Part shown: one piece after another, positions 1 through 8,912 of the stretch
How the letters are laid out: every line of letters starts with the position of its first letter
Numbering within the stretch: the first letter of the stretch is position 1
From: Rothia terrae
GTDB lineage: Bacteria; Actinomycetota; Actinomycetes; Actinomycetales; Micrococcaceae
DNA length: 64,000 nt
Reading direction: 5' to 3'
Assembly: GCF_012396615.1 (NCBI RefSeq)
Contig: NZ_JAAXPV010000014.1
Location: 1 to 64,000 of the forward strand
The notes under the pieces: generated by a model
Database searches by the model: none
What the model was told of the DNA's origin: nothing
What the model saw: only the letters and a program-made list of their open reading frames with translations
Translations under genes and position numbers: made by a program

Positions 1-656
1 GAGCAACGGTTCTTCCGGTATGGCTTGAGGTTATTTGTAGTGATTTAATCCTCTTATTTTTGCCGCTGGTGGGGCCGTTGTCTAGTTGGTGGGGTGTGGG
101 TGTGTTCCTACTTTTGAATAAGCCTCAAAAGCTGCATTTTTTGAAAAATTTTTAACCCGTTTCGGGGTGGGTGGTTAACGACGGCTTAATATAACGCTAA
201 GTAGGCGTATGATGCAATTCGGTTAATGTTACCGGCTGGTATGCAAAACGCCTAGTGAGATGCGGTATTAGAGTAAAACCCGTATGAAATAAGGGTTCTG
301 GCGGTGTGACTGAGGTAAAAACAGTGCCTCAACGCGGTTAAAAAGATAAACTAATCACATTAAAGGGTAAACACTGAAATGTTGCCATTATTCGTATTCT
401 TATCGTTCCGCGTGAATATTCACCGCCTGGTAATTTATTCAACACGCAGTGTGCTGAGCAATTTTAAGGCCGTGAAAATCAGCTCCCCAACCGGACGGGG
501 AAGGGCGTCCTGTGGGGGGACCCTAAAGAGCGCCAATCTTACTCTTACACCTCAACCTATGAATCCGCTGTGTGCTGCTGTAGCCTCAGCTATGCATTCT
601 TCAAAATGTCCGCGCAATCACCGCTAACATGACGCTCCACAGTTACGCTTATACCT
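1..656. other. Intergenic leader before the two-component system
   Basis: No gene could be supported in this 656-base stretch. The first 48 bases are open in frame 1 and end in TAA, so they could be the tail of a gene starting outside the window, but 15 codons are too few to judge. The left part is AT-rich. Short inverted repeats are visible, for example the GAGGTAAAAACAGTGCCTC region near 313-331. A weak -10-like TACGCT lies at 644-649, placing a start point on or next to the ATG at 657, so the downstream regulator may be leaderless. No known riboswitch was recognised. Confidence 0.4.
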
Positions 657-1400
657 ATGAGCAGTAAAGCAACAGACATCGCCAAAAACCTTCCCAAACT
701 CGAACACCTCGACGGCAGTCCCATTCGCGCCCTCGTGGTGGATGATGAAGCAATGCTCGAAGAGCTCATTAGCGTTGGTCTTCGCATGACGGGATGGGAC
801 GTAAAGTCTGCAGGCAGTGGCCCTGCCGGTTTGGCGATCGCCCGTGACTGGCGTCCAGACGTACTGGTGCTGGATATCATGATGCCCGGTTTTGACGGCG
901 TTGAGCTGCTTTCTCGCGTGCGCAAACTATACCCCGACGTTCCCTGCCTTTTCCTGACTGCTAAGGATTCAGTGGATGACCGCATCGTTGGCCTTGCTGC
1001 GGGCGCTGACGATTACGTGACCAAGCCCTTCTCTATGGAAGAAGTCATGATTCGCTTGCACCGCCTGGTGCAACGCTCCGGTGTTACCGCGGCGACCGAC
1101 GCCGAGCTTGTGGTGGGTGACCTCATTCTCAACACCGACACCCGCGAGGTCAGCCGCGGCGGCGAAGACATTCAGCTCACCGCCACCCAGTTTGATTTGC
1201 TGCGCTACCTCATGGAAAACGCAAAGCGCGTAGTCTCAAAATCCCAGATTCTCGATAACGTCTGGAACTACGACTTCGGCGGCCAGGCAAACATTGTGGA
1301 GCTCTACATCTCATACCTGCGCAAGAAAATTGATGCAGGACGCGAGCCCATGATTCACACCGTGCGCGGTGCAGGCTACGTCATTAAGCCGGTTCAGTAG
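657..1400 (+). CDS. OmpR/PhoB-family response regulator
   Basis: A 247-residue DNA-binding response regulator. The receiver domain occupies about residues 23-137, with the acidic pair D29-D30, the phospho-acceptor D73 in VLDIMMP and the conserved lysine K123 in VTKPFS. The C-terminal winged helix (about 150-245) ends with the typical YLRKKID...TVRGAGYVIK pattern. The gene lies 6 bases upstream of a sensor kinase on the same strand, so the two form a cognate pair. Its sequence resembles the actinobacterial TrcR/TcrA-type regulators, but the stimulus cannot be read from the sequence. No strong Shine-Dalgarno precedes the ATG, and a TACGCT -10-like box at 644-649 makes a leaderless mRNA plausible. 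Confidence 0.93.
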   Translation: MSSKATDIAKNLPKLEHLDGSPIRALVVDDEAMLEELISVGLRMTGWDVKSAGSGPAGLAIARDWRPDVLVLDIMMPGFDGVELLSRVRKLYPDVPCLFLTAKDSVDDRIVGLAAGADDYVTKPFSMEEVMIRLHRLVQRSGVTAATDAELVVGDLILNTDTREVSRGGEDIQLTATQFDLLRYLMENAKRVVSKSQILDNVWNYDFGGQANIVELYISYLRKKIDAGREPMIHTVRGAGYVIKPVQ

Positions 1401-1406
1401 CGTTTC

Positions 1407-2897
1407 GTGAAACCGTTGCAGCCTACGTCTTACGCGCCCGTATTGCGCCTGCGCACCAGATTAACCGCGATTTTGGTGGTCATGCTGGGCATCGTTTGTC
1501 TCATTATTGGTGTCTCAAGCTACGTCACCCTCAAACAGTCTCTCTATAACCAGGTGCAGGGCAGGCTCGATGAGGCTTCTCACCGAGCTATCAATCCGCC
1601 GTTTGAGAACGACTTTCCGTTGCAGAGCGGAAATCGAGAGCCCGCTGAATGTAGCCAGCTCAATGGCAAAGGCCTGCTGGATGCGCCCGGTCAAGCATCC
1701 GGAACCCTCAGCTTGTGCGCGGCAGATGGCAAGGTCACTGCAGACGGTGTTCTCAACACCTCGGGTGGTCAAGATCAATTATCAGAGGCTGACAAGCAGA
1801 AACTGCTAAGCCTACCCGATGACGGCAACTCCGTAAAAGTTGAGTTGGATGCCGGCCACTACCTGGTGAACTCGCACTCAACGGGGGCAAACAGCATTAT
1901 CGTCACCGGCGTTCCGCTGGATGACACCCGTAAAACTCTTGCCGTTTTGGTGAGCGTTATTGGCGCCGGATCGCTGGCTGCCATGGTCTTTGCCGGCTGG
2001 TTTGGCTCATCCATTATTCGCCGCACCATGCAACCGCTAGAACGCGTCTCATCGGTGGCAATCGACATCGCTGAACTCGATTTGGCGACCACCCGCGTCC
2101 CCGAGAACCTGCGCGTTGAACGACGCGACACCAACCCTGCAACAGAGATCGGCTCGGTGGGGCACGCGCTGAACCAGTTGATCAATAACGTAGACTCGGC
2201 TCTCGTCGCCCGCCAACGCACCGAAGACCAGATGCGCGTCTTCGTGGCGGACGCATCCCACGAACTGCGCACCCCGCTAGCGGCTATCAAAGGCTATTCC
2301 GATTTGATGCGCTGGACGGAAAACCTCAGTAGCGAGGGCGAAAAATCCCTAAGTCGCATTGACTCGCAGACCTCCCGCATGTCTCACTTGGTCGAAGATC
2401 TGCTGCTACTTGCCCGCCTTGATGAAGGACGCGAACTCAAACTTTCTGACGCTGACCTCACCGAACTTTTGGTAGAGAACGTGCTCGATCTGCAGGTTGC
2501 TGCACCCGACCATGAGTGGCATATTAACGTTCCCGACGAACCCATTGAGGTGCGCGGCGACCAAAACCAGTTACAGCAGGTGGTTCTTAACCTGCTCTCC
2601 AACGCACGTAAGCACACGGACGCTGGGACTGTGGTGACCGCGTCCTTGAGCCTGAGTGACGACGGAAAATATGCCCTCATCAGCATTGAGGACAACGGCC
2701 AGGGTATTGACCCCGAGTTCCAGCCCAAGATTTTTGACCGTTTCTCGCGTGCCGACAAAGCGCGTTCCGGGTCTGATGGAACATCCGGCTTGGGCCTGCC
2801 CATTGTGAAGGCGATTGTGGAGGCGCACCGCGGGCAGATTTCGGTGGACTCGCATCCCGGTGCCACGAAGTTCACGGTGATGCTACCGCGGGATTAG
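1407..2897 (+). CDS. Sensor histidine kinase
   Basis: A 496-residue membrane-bound kinase starting with GTG, 6 bases after the response-regulator stop. Transmembrane segments are near residues 20-41 and 178-200, flanking an extracytoplasmic sensor region of about 135 residues that contains two cysteines. A HAMP linker follows (about 200-265). The HisKA box ASHELRTPLAAIKGY carries the phospho-accepting H285, and the HATPase_c domain shows N-box LLSNARKH, then DNGQGI and GTSGLGL motifs. Together with the upstream regulator it forms a two-component system; the signal is unknown. Two fluoride channels follow after 23 bases, so co-transcription is possible. Confidence 0.93.
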   Translation: MKPLQPTSYAPVLRLRTRLTAILVVMLGIVCLIIGVSSYVTLKQSLYNQVQGRLDEASHRAINPPFENDFPLQSGNREPAECSQLNGKGLLDAPGQASGTLSLCAADGKVTADGVLNTSGGQDQLSEADKQKLLSLPDDGNSVKVELDAGHYLVNSHSTGANSIIVTGVPLDDTRKTLAVLVSVIGAGSLAAMVFAGWFGSSIIRRTMQPLERVSSVAIDIAELDLATTRVPENLRVERRDTNPATEIGSVGHALNQLINNVDSALVARQRTEDQMRVFVADASHELRTPLAAIKGYSDLMRWTENLSSEGEKSLSRIDSQTSRMSHLVEDLLLLARLDEGRELKLSDADLTELLVENVLDLQVAAPDHEWHINVPDEPIEVRGDQNQLQQVVLNLLSNARKHTDAGTVVTASLSLSDDGKYALISIEDNGQGIDPEFQPKIFDRFSRADKARSGSDGTSGLGLPIVKAIVEAHRGQISVDSHPGATKFTVMLPRD

Positions 2898-2920
2898 GAA
2901 TTATTGCGTAGAGTAAAAAC

Positions 2921-3367
2921 GTGAAATTACAAAAAATTCCGGATGGGCTATGGGTCTTTGCTGGCGGTGGCGCTGGCGCTTTCATGCGTGCTGTACTGAC
3001 TGAAATCTTTCCGCAGACCTTTCTTCACCTGCCGGTGGCAGTGCTGTGCATCAACGTGCTTGGTGCGTTTCTGCTCGGTTGCTTGCTGCGCTTCTTAGCT
3101 GTGAGTGGGCAGGATGCGGGCTGGCGCAAAGCGACCCGCCTCGGCGTGGGCACCGGCGTCATGGGCGGCTTTACCACCTACTCTTCATTTGCTGTTGGCG
3201 CTGTTTCGATCGCAACATCGGGATCTGTTGCCGCCGCGTTCATGTATGTCTCCGCAAGCATTATCTTGGGTTTTCTTGCCTGCTTTTTAGGGCAGATCAT
3301 CGGCGAAAAATTAGGTTTCACCAGTAAAAATAGTCAAAACGGCATAAAAATTAGAGGGGTGCGCTAA
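2921..3367 (+). CDS. crcB: CrcB/FluC fluoride channel, first subunit
   Basis: A 148-residue small membrane protein with four predicted hydrophobic helices. CrcB/FluC hallmarks are visible: the N-terminal GGGAGAFMRAVL segment, INVLGAFLLGCL and TGVMGGFTTYSSFA. The family forms dual-topology dimers that export fluoride. It starts with GTG 23 bases after the kinase gene and overlaps the next gene by one base (TAATG), so the two subunits are translationally coupled. Tandem crcB pairs encoding antiparallel heterodimers are common in Gram-positive bacteria. The 23-base gap is too short for a crcB fluoride riboswitch. Confidence 0.93.
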   Translation: MKLQKIPDGLWVFAGGGAGAFMRAVLTEIFPQTFLHLPVAVLCINVLGAFLLGCLLRFLAVSGQDAGWRKATRLGVGTGVMGGFTTYSSFAVGAVSIATSGSVAAAFMYVSASIILGFLACFLGQIIGEKLGFTSKNSQNGIKIRGVR

Positions 3368-3738
3368 TGCTCTGGTGTCTGATTTTTCTTGCCGGTGGCG
3401 CCGGGGCATGGTGCCGTTTCTCTCTAGATTCAGCCCTCAAAAAACGCTGGACGCATCCCGTCCCTATTGGCACGGTGACCATCAACTTTCTGGGATCTTT
3501 CGCCCTCGGATTACTCACCGGCTACGCCCTTACCCACCCCGAACACCAGATTCTCACCACCGTTATCGGCGTTGGCTTCTTGGGCGGTTTCACCACCTTC
3601 TCAACCGCCATGGTCGAGGCAGTCAATGCCGCGCGCAGTGGGCAGGCACTCGCATCCTTCTGGCTGGCTCTTGGGCAAATAATCGGTGCGCTAATTCTTG
3701 CGTTCGCCGGGCTCACTCTCGGCACGGCTGTCTTCTAG
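3367..3738 (+). CDS. crcB: CrcB/FluC fluoride channel, second subunit
   Basis: A 123-residue paralogue of the preceding gene with the same helix pattern: LAGGAGAWCRFSLD at the N-terminus, INFLGSFALGLLTGY, then GFLGGFTTFSTAM. Its ATG overlaps the stop of the first crcB, which supports coupled synthesis of a heterodimeric fluoride exporter. In FluC heterodimers the two subunits insert in opposite orientations; positive-charge distribution would be the test, and the first protein is clearly longer and more basic at its C-terminus. Confidence 0.93.
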   Translation: MLWCLIFLAGGAGAWCRFSLDSALKKRWTHPVPIGTVTINFLGSFALGLLTGYALTHPEHQILTTVIGVGFLGGFTTFSTAMVEAVNAARSGQALASFWLALGQIIGALILAFAGLTLGTAVF

Positions 3739-3801
3739 CTCACCCCACCGGGTGCGGGGTATCTCAAGAAAATCTCCCGCACTCCCACGCCCACTCGGGT
3801 A

Positions 3802-3807
3802 TAGGCT
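3802..3807 (+). promoter_or_regulatory. Candidate -10 box for acetolactate synthase
   Basis: TAGGCT fits the actinobacterial TANNNT consensus and lies 32 bases before the ATG at 3840. A GGAAG ribosome-binding site sits between them. No convincing -35 element was seen. This is an inference from sequence only. Confidence 0.45.
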
Positions 3808-3839
3808 GAAAAGACAAGCCCTCAAACGGAAGAACCCCA

Positions 3840-5519
3840 ATGTCTAAATCAGTAGAACCCATCCGTAGTGCCCAGCGCGTTGTCGATACCCTTCGCAACC
3901 AGGGCGTGAAATATGTTTTCGGTATTCCCGGCGCGAAAATTGACGGCGTCTACGATGCCCTGGTTGATGCTGATGACATTGAGCTGGTGGTCTGCCGCCA
4001 CGAACAGAACGCTGTCTTCCTCGCGCAGGGCTGGGCACGCGTCACCGGCGAGCCCGGCGTCGTCCTTGTCACCTCAGGCCCCGGCACCACCAACATCGCA
4101 ACCGGCCTGCTCACCGCAAACACCGAGCAGGATCCCGTGGTCGCTATCGCCGGCACGGTTGGTCTGCCCGACCGCCTCAAGCGCACTCACCAGTCCATGA
4201 ACGCCGTTAACTTCTTGGCGCCCGTCACTAAGAGCTCCGTTGAATCAACGGCTGCCAGCGATGTCACCGAGGCGGTTGCTAACGCCTTCCGCACCTCAAT
4301 GACCGAACCCAAGGGTGCTGCCGCAGTGATGCTACCCGCATCCGTACAGTCAACGCAGAGCGTGCGACCCGCCATGAAAAAGCTACTCGTGCCCAAGCTT
4401 GGCCACGCAGACATGGAAGCCATCGAGCAGGCTGCGCAGATGATCAAGGACGCTGAATGCCCGGTTATTCTGCTGGGCCTGCGCGGCGCAAATGTTGAAA
4501 GCACCGCCGCCGTGCGTCGTCTGCTGGAAAGCACCGAGCTGCCCGTAGTTGAAACTTTCCAGGCGGCCGGTGCAGTGTCACGCGACCTTGAAGACCGCTT
4601 CTTAGGACGCGTGGGGCTCTTCCGCAACCAGCCCGGCGACATCATGCTCAACAAGGCTGACCTGGTACTCACCGTGGGTTACGACACCGTTGAATATGAC
4701 CCCTTTATCTGGAATGACAAGCACGAACGCGACATCATCAGCCTAGATACCCTGCCCGCTCTGCTCGATAACCACTACGAACCTACCCTCGAATTGCGCG
4801 GCAAAATCTCCACCAGCCTGGACATTCTCGAAGAGAAACTTCGCGGTTACACGCTCTCCGATAAGGCGCGCGAGATGGTGGGTGAACAGCGTCGTGCACT
4901 TGCCGTAATGGACGAGCAGGCTCTGGCGCAGCAGGACACCGCAAAGGGTGTAAACCCCGCGCGATTGACCTTAGAGATGCGCGAATTTATTGATGATCAG
5001 ACCGTCGTTGCAGCCGATATTGGGTCGCACTCCATCTACCTCGCACGTTACTTCCGTTCCTACCAACCTCGACACTTGCTGTTCTCCAACGGTCAGCAGA
5101 CCCTAGGCGTGGCACTTCCCTGGGCGATGGCAGCGGCACTGGCAAACCCAGAGCAGGTAGCGGTCTCGGTGTCAGGTGACGGCGGCTTCTTGTTCTCGGG
5201 CGTCGAGCTTGAAACCGCAACCCGACTGGGCCTCAATCTCGTGCACGTGATCATGCGCGATAATACCTACGATATGGTCGCCTTCCAGCAGCAGATGAAA
5301 TACGGACGCGACTCAGGCGTGGAGCTCGGCGACTACGACTCCGTGAAGTTCGCTGAATCCTTCGGCGCTAAAGGACACCGCGTCCACACGCTTGAGGGCT
5401 TCAGAAAAGCCTTCGCGCAGGCTCTGCAAGAGGACGGCGTCTCGGTGATTGACGTGACCGTTGACTACACCGACAACGTAGATCTCGCCGCTCACCTGGA
5501 CGAAAGCGCGCTTTCCTAA
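3840..5519 (+). CDS. alsS: Catabolic acetolactate synthase
   Basis: A 559-residue thiamine-diphosphate enzyme that condenses two pyruvates to acetolactate. The N-terminal TPP-binding domain has the catalytic glutamate E55 in CRHEQNAVF, and the C-terminal domain has the TPP/Mg motif starting SGDGGFLFS and ending in RDNTYDMV. Where biosynthetic enzymes carry an RFDDR FAD-site motif, this protein reads YDTVEYDPFIWN. That is characteristic of catabolic, FAD-independent AlsS enzymes used for overflow pyruvate and acetoin formation. No regulatory small subunit and no acetolactate decarboxylase gene lie next to it. It is monocistronic: a strong terminator follows directly. Confidence 0.93.
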   Translation: MSKSVEPIRSAQRVVDTLRNQGVKYVFGIPGAKIDGVYDALVDADDIELVVCRHEQNAVFLAQGWARVTGEPGVVLVTSGPGTTNIATGLLTANTEQDPVVAIAGTVGLPDRLKRTHQSMNAVNFLAPVTKSSVESTAASDVTEAVANAFRTSMTEPKGAAAVMLPASVQSTQSVRPAMKKLLVPKLGHADMEAIEQAAQMIKDAECPVILLGLRGANVESTAAVRRLLESTELPVVETFQAAGAVSRDLEDRFLGRVGLFRNQPGDIMLNKADLVLTVGYDTVEYDPFIWNDKHERDIISLDTLPALLDNHYEPTLELRGKISTSLDILEEKLRGYTLSDKAREMVGEQRRALAVMDEQALAQQDTAKGVNPARLTLEMREFIDDQTVVAADIGSHSIYLARYFRSYQPRHLLFSNGQQTLGVALPWAMAAALANPEQVAVSVSGDGGFLFSGVELETATRLGLNLVHVIMRDNTYDMVAFQQQMKYGRDSGVELGDYDSVKFAESFGAKGHRVHTLEGFRKAFAQALQEDGVSVIDVTVDYTDNVDLAAHLDESALS

Positions 5520-5541
5520 AAACTCCAGACAGCGCGCCAGC

Positions 5542-5577
5542 GGGGCTACACGGTTATTACCGTGTAGCCCCTTCGTT
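5542..5577 (+). terminator. Rho-independent terminator of alsS
   Basis: A 12-bp perfect stem (GGGGCTACACGG at 5542-5553 pairing with 5560-5571) with a 6-base loop is followed by a T-rich run. It begins 23 bases after the alsS stop. Confidence 0.85.
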
Positions 5578-5666
5578 TAACCTAACGCTCAGCTGGTACA
5601 CAGCTTGTACTGAGTGGGCATATACGTACGTTTGTCATCGTTGAACGAAGGCAGATAGATGAGAGG

Positions 5667-6404
5667 ATGCGCGTGAGTAACTGGGTGTATATGGGGTACT
5701 CGGGTTTGACCTGGGGTCTGGTGCTGTGTGGGGTGGCGCTCCCCGTGTTGGCGGTTGCTCAGTGGAAGCTCAGGACGCGGTTGCGCGCCTACTGGCTGAT
5801 GGTGACGGGTGCTCTGATTATCTACAGCTGCGGCGTGTTCGCGCTGACGCTCTTACCGCTCCCGCAGTATGCACAGGTGGTCTGCAGTAGCAACCCTGTG
5901 CGACTGGTTCCCTTCCATTCATTTGCCACCGTGGCACAGGCGGCGGATCGCTACGGGGTGTTGCGAACGGTGCGGTCGCAAGACTTCTGGCAAATTGTTT
6001 TGAACGTGGTATTAATGGTTCCACTAGGCTTTATAGCCCGCGCAGTATTCAAGCGCGGGGTAGTGCCGTCGACAGGATGCGCCTTTGCGGCATCCGCCTT
6101 CATCGAGTGCTCACAACTTACCGGCCTATGGGGCTTGTACGACTGCGCCTACCGCATCTTTGATGTCGACGACCTGATGACCAATACGTTCGGCGGCCTC
6201 ATTGGCGCGATATGCGCCGTGGTGTGGATTGCCGCCCGCAAGCGTCCTGAAGCCCCATTTATTCCGCCGTGGGCATCTACACAGCGGGACGAAGTACCCT
6301 CTACCACTTCGGTTGATGAAGTGTTCGCCCGCCTGACCGAAGGCTGCGATGATGTGCGCGACAAGGCAACGCGAGATCAAGAGCTGGTGCTTTCAGGTAG
6401 GTAA
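5667..6404 (+). CDS. VanZ-like membrane protein
   Basis: A 245-residue protein with about five hydrophobic segments and VanZ-family signatures: FALTLLPLPQ after the second helix, NVVLMVPLGFIAR, and SQLTGLWGLYDCAYR followed by FDVDDLMTNTFGGLIG. VanZ proteins are small integral membrane proteins; the founding member gives low-level teicoplanin resistance, and most relatives have no known function. A charged tail of about 45 residues follows the last helix. An ATG at 5667 is used here, but GAGAGG just upstream is better spaced for the GTG at 5673. The next gene is a paralogue 55 bases downstream. Confidence 0.85.
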   Translation: MRVSNWVYMGYSGLTWGLVLCGVALPVLAVAQWKLRTRLRAYWLMVTGALIIYSCGVFALTLLPLPQYAQVVCSSNPVRLVPFHSFATVAQAADRYGVLRTVRSQDFWQIVLNVVLMVPLGFIARAVFKRGVVPSTGCAFAASAFIECSQLTGLWGLYDCAYRIFDVDDLMTNTFGGLIGAICAVVWIAARKRPEAPFIPPWASTQRDEVPSTTSVDEVFARLTEGCDDVRDKATRDQELVLSGR

Positions 6405-6459
6405 AATAGTAAGGCTTGTTCAAAAGCTCCGGATGCGTTGATTGATTGAAAGGTAGTTC

Positions 6460-7053
6460 GTGGATTTTTCTCTGCTTCTTCACCACGCGCTGACCTTGCT
6501 CATCGGGGCTTTTATCATCTGCGCTCTCGTTGTGGTGGTTGCACGCCTCCGGTGGGGGTGGCATCCCTCGGCTCTTCGGCTGACCGCACTACCAATTCTT
6601 GCGGTGTATGCCGTATTTGTTATAGCCGTGACCTTACTGCCCTTGCCCGACAAAACCACGTTTACCTGCGGTAGCCCGTACTTCTACCCCAGATTTTTTG
6701 TGGGGTGGAGCGTCCACTTCGCCCTGCAACACAATACGTCGTTGGTGGGGGCTTTCCTCTCTAAATACACGGCTCAGGTTCTACTGAACATCGCCCTGTT
6801 TATTCCTCTTGGCGCATTTTTAAACTGGCTGTTTCGCCTCAACTTCAGGGCCGCGCTCCTGATCGGTTTTGCCTGCACTTTGGGCATCGAACTGACGCAG
6901 CTCACCGGGCTCTGGGGCTACTACGACTGCGCCTATCGAACCTTCGACGCCGAAGACTTGCTCGGCAACACCTGTGGCGCTGTGCTCGGCTGGATTGCCG
7001 TGGAATGGACGCGCCGCCGCGTCCGCGGAATCAAGGGTCTACCTAACCTGTAA
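6460..7053 (+). CDS. VanZ-like membrane protein, paralogue
   Basis: A 197-residue VanZ-family protein starting at GTG with a well-spaced GAAAGG. It shares with the upstream gene the motifs VTLLPLPDK, NIALFIPLGAFLN and TQLTGLWGYYDCAYR followed by FDAEDLLGNTCGAVLG. The shared GLWGxYDCAYR string and adjacency suggest tandem duplication, and the paralogues may act together in the membrane. It lacks the C-terminal charged tail of its neighbour. The physiological role is unknown; envelope or glycopeptide-related functions are known for only a few family members. Confidence 0.85.
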   Translation: MDFSLLLHHALTLLIGAFIICALVVVVARLRWGWHPSALRLTALPILAVYAVFVIAVTLLPLPDKTTFTCGSPYFYPRFFVGWSVHFALQHNTSLVGAFLSKYTAQVLLNIALFIPLGAFLNWLFRLNFRAALLIGFACTLGIELTQLTGLWGYYDCAYRTFDAEDLLGNTCGAVLGWIAVEWTRRRVRGIKGLPNL

Positions 7054-7085
7054 CAAGCCCTCTGATGCTCAGGAAAGTATCGAGG

Positions 7086-7685
7086 TTACAAAAGTACCGG
7101 TCCGCGAGTAAAGGTGTAGGGGGTGCCGTTCACGCTGACTCGTCGAGTGGAATAAATATTGATGCCTGCAGAACAGGTCGCGTACGAGATTTTTGAGGCA
7201 AATTTCGGTGGCACATCAGCGATATAAGTTCTATCGGTGGCGTTGTAGGCCCAGCCGCCGCTGTATCGAATGGTGTAGGCGTTGTATCCACTTCTTACCG
7301 GCGCTGTGGAATCAAGCGTTGGTGTTGTCCACACCGGAACATAGGTAGGATCCGCTGCCAATCGAGTGTTTACCCATGTCAGAGTACCTAGAGAAGTAGG
7401 AAAGTAGATGGTCATGCTTGCGTTGGTTACCCTATCGGTGCGTGAGACGCCACCCACCCATAGACCGCCGGTAGGGTAGGTTTCTTTGGTGCCGTCAATG
7501 TAGAGCGTAGAAGTGCCAGCACCCGCAGTTGTACATGATTTTCCAGCCAGCAATTTACCCTGCAAACTTTTAGCGGTTTCTCGTGAAGCCGCGTACGCGG
7601 GCACGGCAGAGGTTGCGAGGACGACGGGGGTAGCCCAAGCGAGTCCTTTAACAAGGGTTCGTCTGTTGGTGGATTGTTCTGGCAT
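7086..7685 (-). CDS. Tat-exported protein of unknown function
   Basis: A 199-residue protein with a clear twin-arginine signal: NRRTLVKG followed by a hydrophobic stretch ending at a VPAYAAS cleavage region, near residue 33. The mature part is rich in Thr, Ser, Tyr and Gly and has two cysteines (in KSCTTAG and SYATCSAG) that could form a disulfide. It looks like an all-beta secreted domain, with repeated short strands. I do not recognise the family. It converges on the VanZ pair and lies downstream of the aquaporin gene on the same strand, separated by an inverted-repeat element. Confidence 0.75.
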   Translation of the reverse strand: MPEQSTNRRTLVKGLAWATPVVLATSAVPAYAASRETAKSLQGKLLAGKSCTTAGAGTSTLYIDGTKETYPTGGLWVGGVSRTDRVTNASMTIYFPTSLGTLTWVNTRLAADPTYVPVWTTPTLDSTAPVRSGYNAYTIRYSGGWAYNATDRTYIADVPPKFASKISYATCSAGINIYSTRRVSVNGTPYTFTRGPVLL

Positions 7686-7810
7686 GAATACTTCTATCTG
7701 GAGGGTCTAGGGGAAAGACAGTAAGCTGAGCACTGTGGGCTATGTGATTACTATAACACGACTGATGAGGTGGGCTGGCTTTTGTTTCTAACTCACCACT
7801 AAGTGTCCAT

Positions 7811-7892
7811 AAAAGCGTCAAAATACCCGGGAAAAACAGTGTATTTTGACGCTTTCGTGGTCACTGTGAAGTTTTTGTGGTCACTTTACGAC
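7811..7892. repeat. Intergenic inverted repeat, family I, copy 1
   Basis: A 15-bp perfect inverted repeat (7812-7826 with 7841-7855, core GCGTCAAAATAC) is followed by two GTGGTCAC boxes at 7857-7864 and 7877-7884. The reverse complement aligns closely with the element at 47650-47731. It lies downstream of the aquaporin gene and may terminate its transcript, although no long T run is seen. Confidence 0.7.
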
Positions 7893-7952
7893 GCGGCGGA
7901 CGCGGGCGAGGAGACAAGGATGCGGCAGTGCGGTACAGCGCGCTACGAGCGC

Positions 7953-8912
7953 CTACTCGAAGAAGCTCCGCTTAATCACCGGGATCTCGCCGGTGGGAGC
8001 GTAGGTAGCTGCGGCGCTTGCTGCGGTGGCCTGCGTATCTTCGTAAGTTGGAATAATCTCTGCTGACTTGGAACGATACATATGCTTATTTGCCCATAGA
8101 CCAAATGCGAGCACTGCCAGCGCAACCGCAATAGAAATAAAGAGGTAGATGGACGCGCGTCCTTCGTAGTAGAGCGTGAAGAATGAGCCGCCCATAAAGC
8201 CACCGGCAATCGGTGCGCAGACGGGAACCCAGGCGTAGAACCAGCGCGAGCGTCCTTTGCCGTGAATCGGCAGGATAGCGTGCATGAGGCGCGGGCCGAA
8301 GTCGCGGGCTGGGTTGAGGGCAAAGCCTGTTTGGCCGCCCAGGCCAATGACGAGCACGGTGACCATGAAGCCGAAAGCGATGGGCTTGAGTACGTCATTG
8401 AGGTTCAGGGTCAGTTCAGAGCCGGTCAGTGCCGGGGTGAAGTTGACGCCCACGTAGAGTGCGGAGAACACCAGCAGGAAGGTGCCGATCATTTCTGAGA
8501 GCGCGTTGGTGAAGTAGTTGTGAATAGCGGGTACGGTAGCGAAAACACCGAGTTTAATTTTCTTGTCGCCGGTTGCTTTCCAGTGGGGGAGGTAGTTGAG
8601 GTAGACCATTCCAGCACCTGCCATAGCACCGAGAACTTGCGCGATGATGTAGCCGGGAACCTTTGACCACGGAAATTCGCCGTATGCTGCAAGACCGATG
8701 GATACCGCCGGGTTGAGGTGGGCGCCGGAGTAGTGGTGCGATGCGTAGACGCCGAATGCCACCGCAAAGCCCCAGCCGAAGGCGATGGTGAAGAAGTTGT
8801 CGCCGTGGCCTTTAGAGCGGCGAAGTTCGACGGTTGCGATGACGCCGCAGCCGAGGGTCACCATGATCATGGTGCCTAGAAATTCCGCCAGGTAGGGGCT
8901 GATGGTGTGCAT
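7953..8912 (-). CDS. glpF: Aquaglyceroporin, glycerol facilitator type
   Basis: A 319-residue MIP-family channel for glycerol and other small polyols. Both pore half-helix motifs are intact: HLNPAVS (N67-A69) and ALNPARD (N200-R203). The aspartate following the second NPAR and the GFALNPARDFGPR context are typical of glycerol facilitators rather than strict water channels. Six membrane helices fit the hydrophobicity pattern. The C-terminal tail of about 40 residues is polar. The start is supported by AGGAG five bases upstream. No glycerol kinase or dehydrogenase gene is adjacent. Confidence 0.93.
   Translation of the reverse strand: MHTISPYLAEFLGTMIMVTLGCGVIATVELRRSKGHGDNFFTIAFGWGFAVAFGVYASHHYSGAHLNPAVSIGLAAYGEFPWSKVPGYIIAQVLGAMAGAGMVYLNYLPHWKATGDKKIKLGVFATVPAIHNYFTNALSEMIGTFLLVFSALYVGVNFTPALTGSELTLNLNDVLKPIAFGFMVTVLVIGLGGQTGFALNPARDFGPRLMHAILPIHGKGRSRWFYAWVPVCAPIAGGFMGGSFFTLYYEGRASIYLFISIAVALAVLAFGLWANKHMYRSKSAEIIPTYEDTQATAASAAATYAPTGEIPVIKRSFFE

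Noticed and set aside
379-627. 82-codon open frame ahead of the response regulator
   Set aside because: No ribosome-binding site, no recognisable motif and unusual composition; it overlaps the promoter region of the next gene.
1402-1415. Near-parS string CGTTTCGTGAAACC at the kinase start
   Set aside because: The central AC of the ParB palindrome is missing, so symmetry and spacing are broken.
2898-2920. Fluoride riboswitch before crcB
   Set aside because: Only 23 bases separate the genes, too few for the crcB motif.
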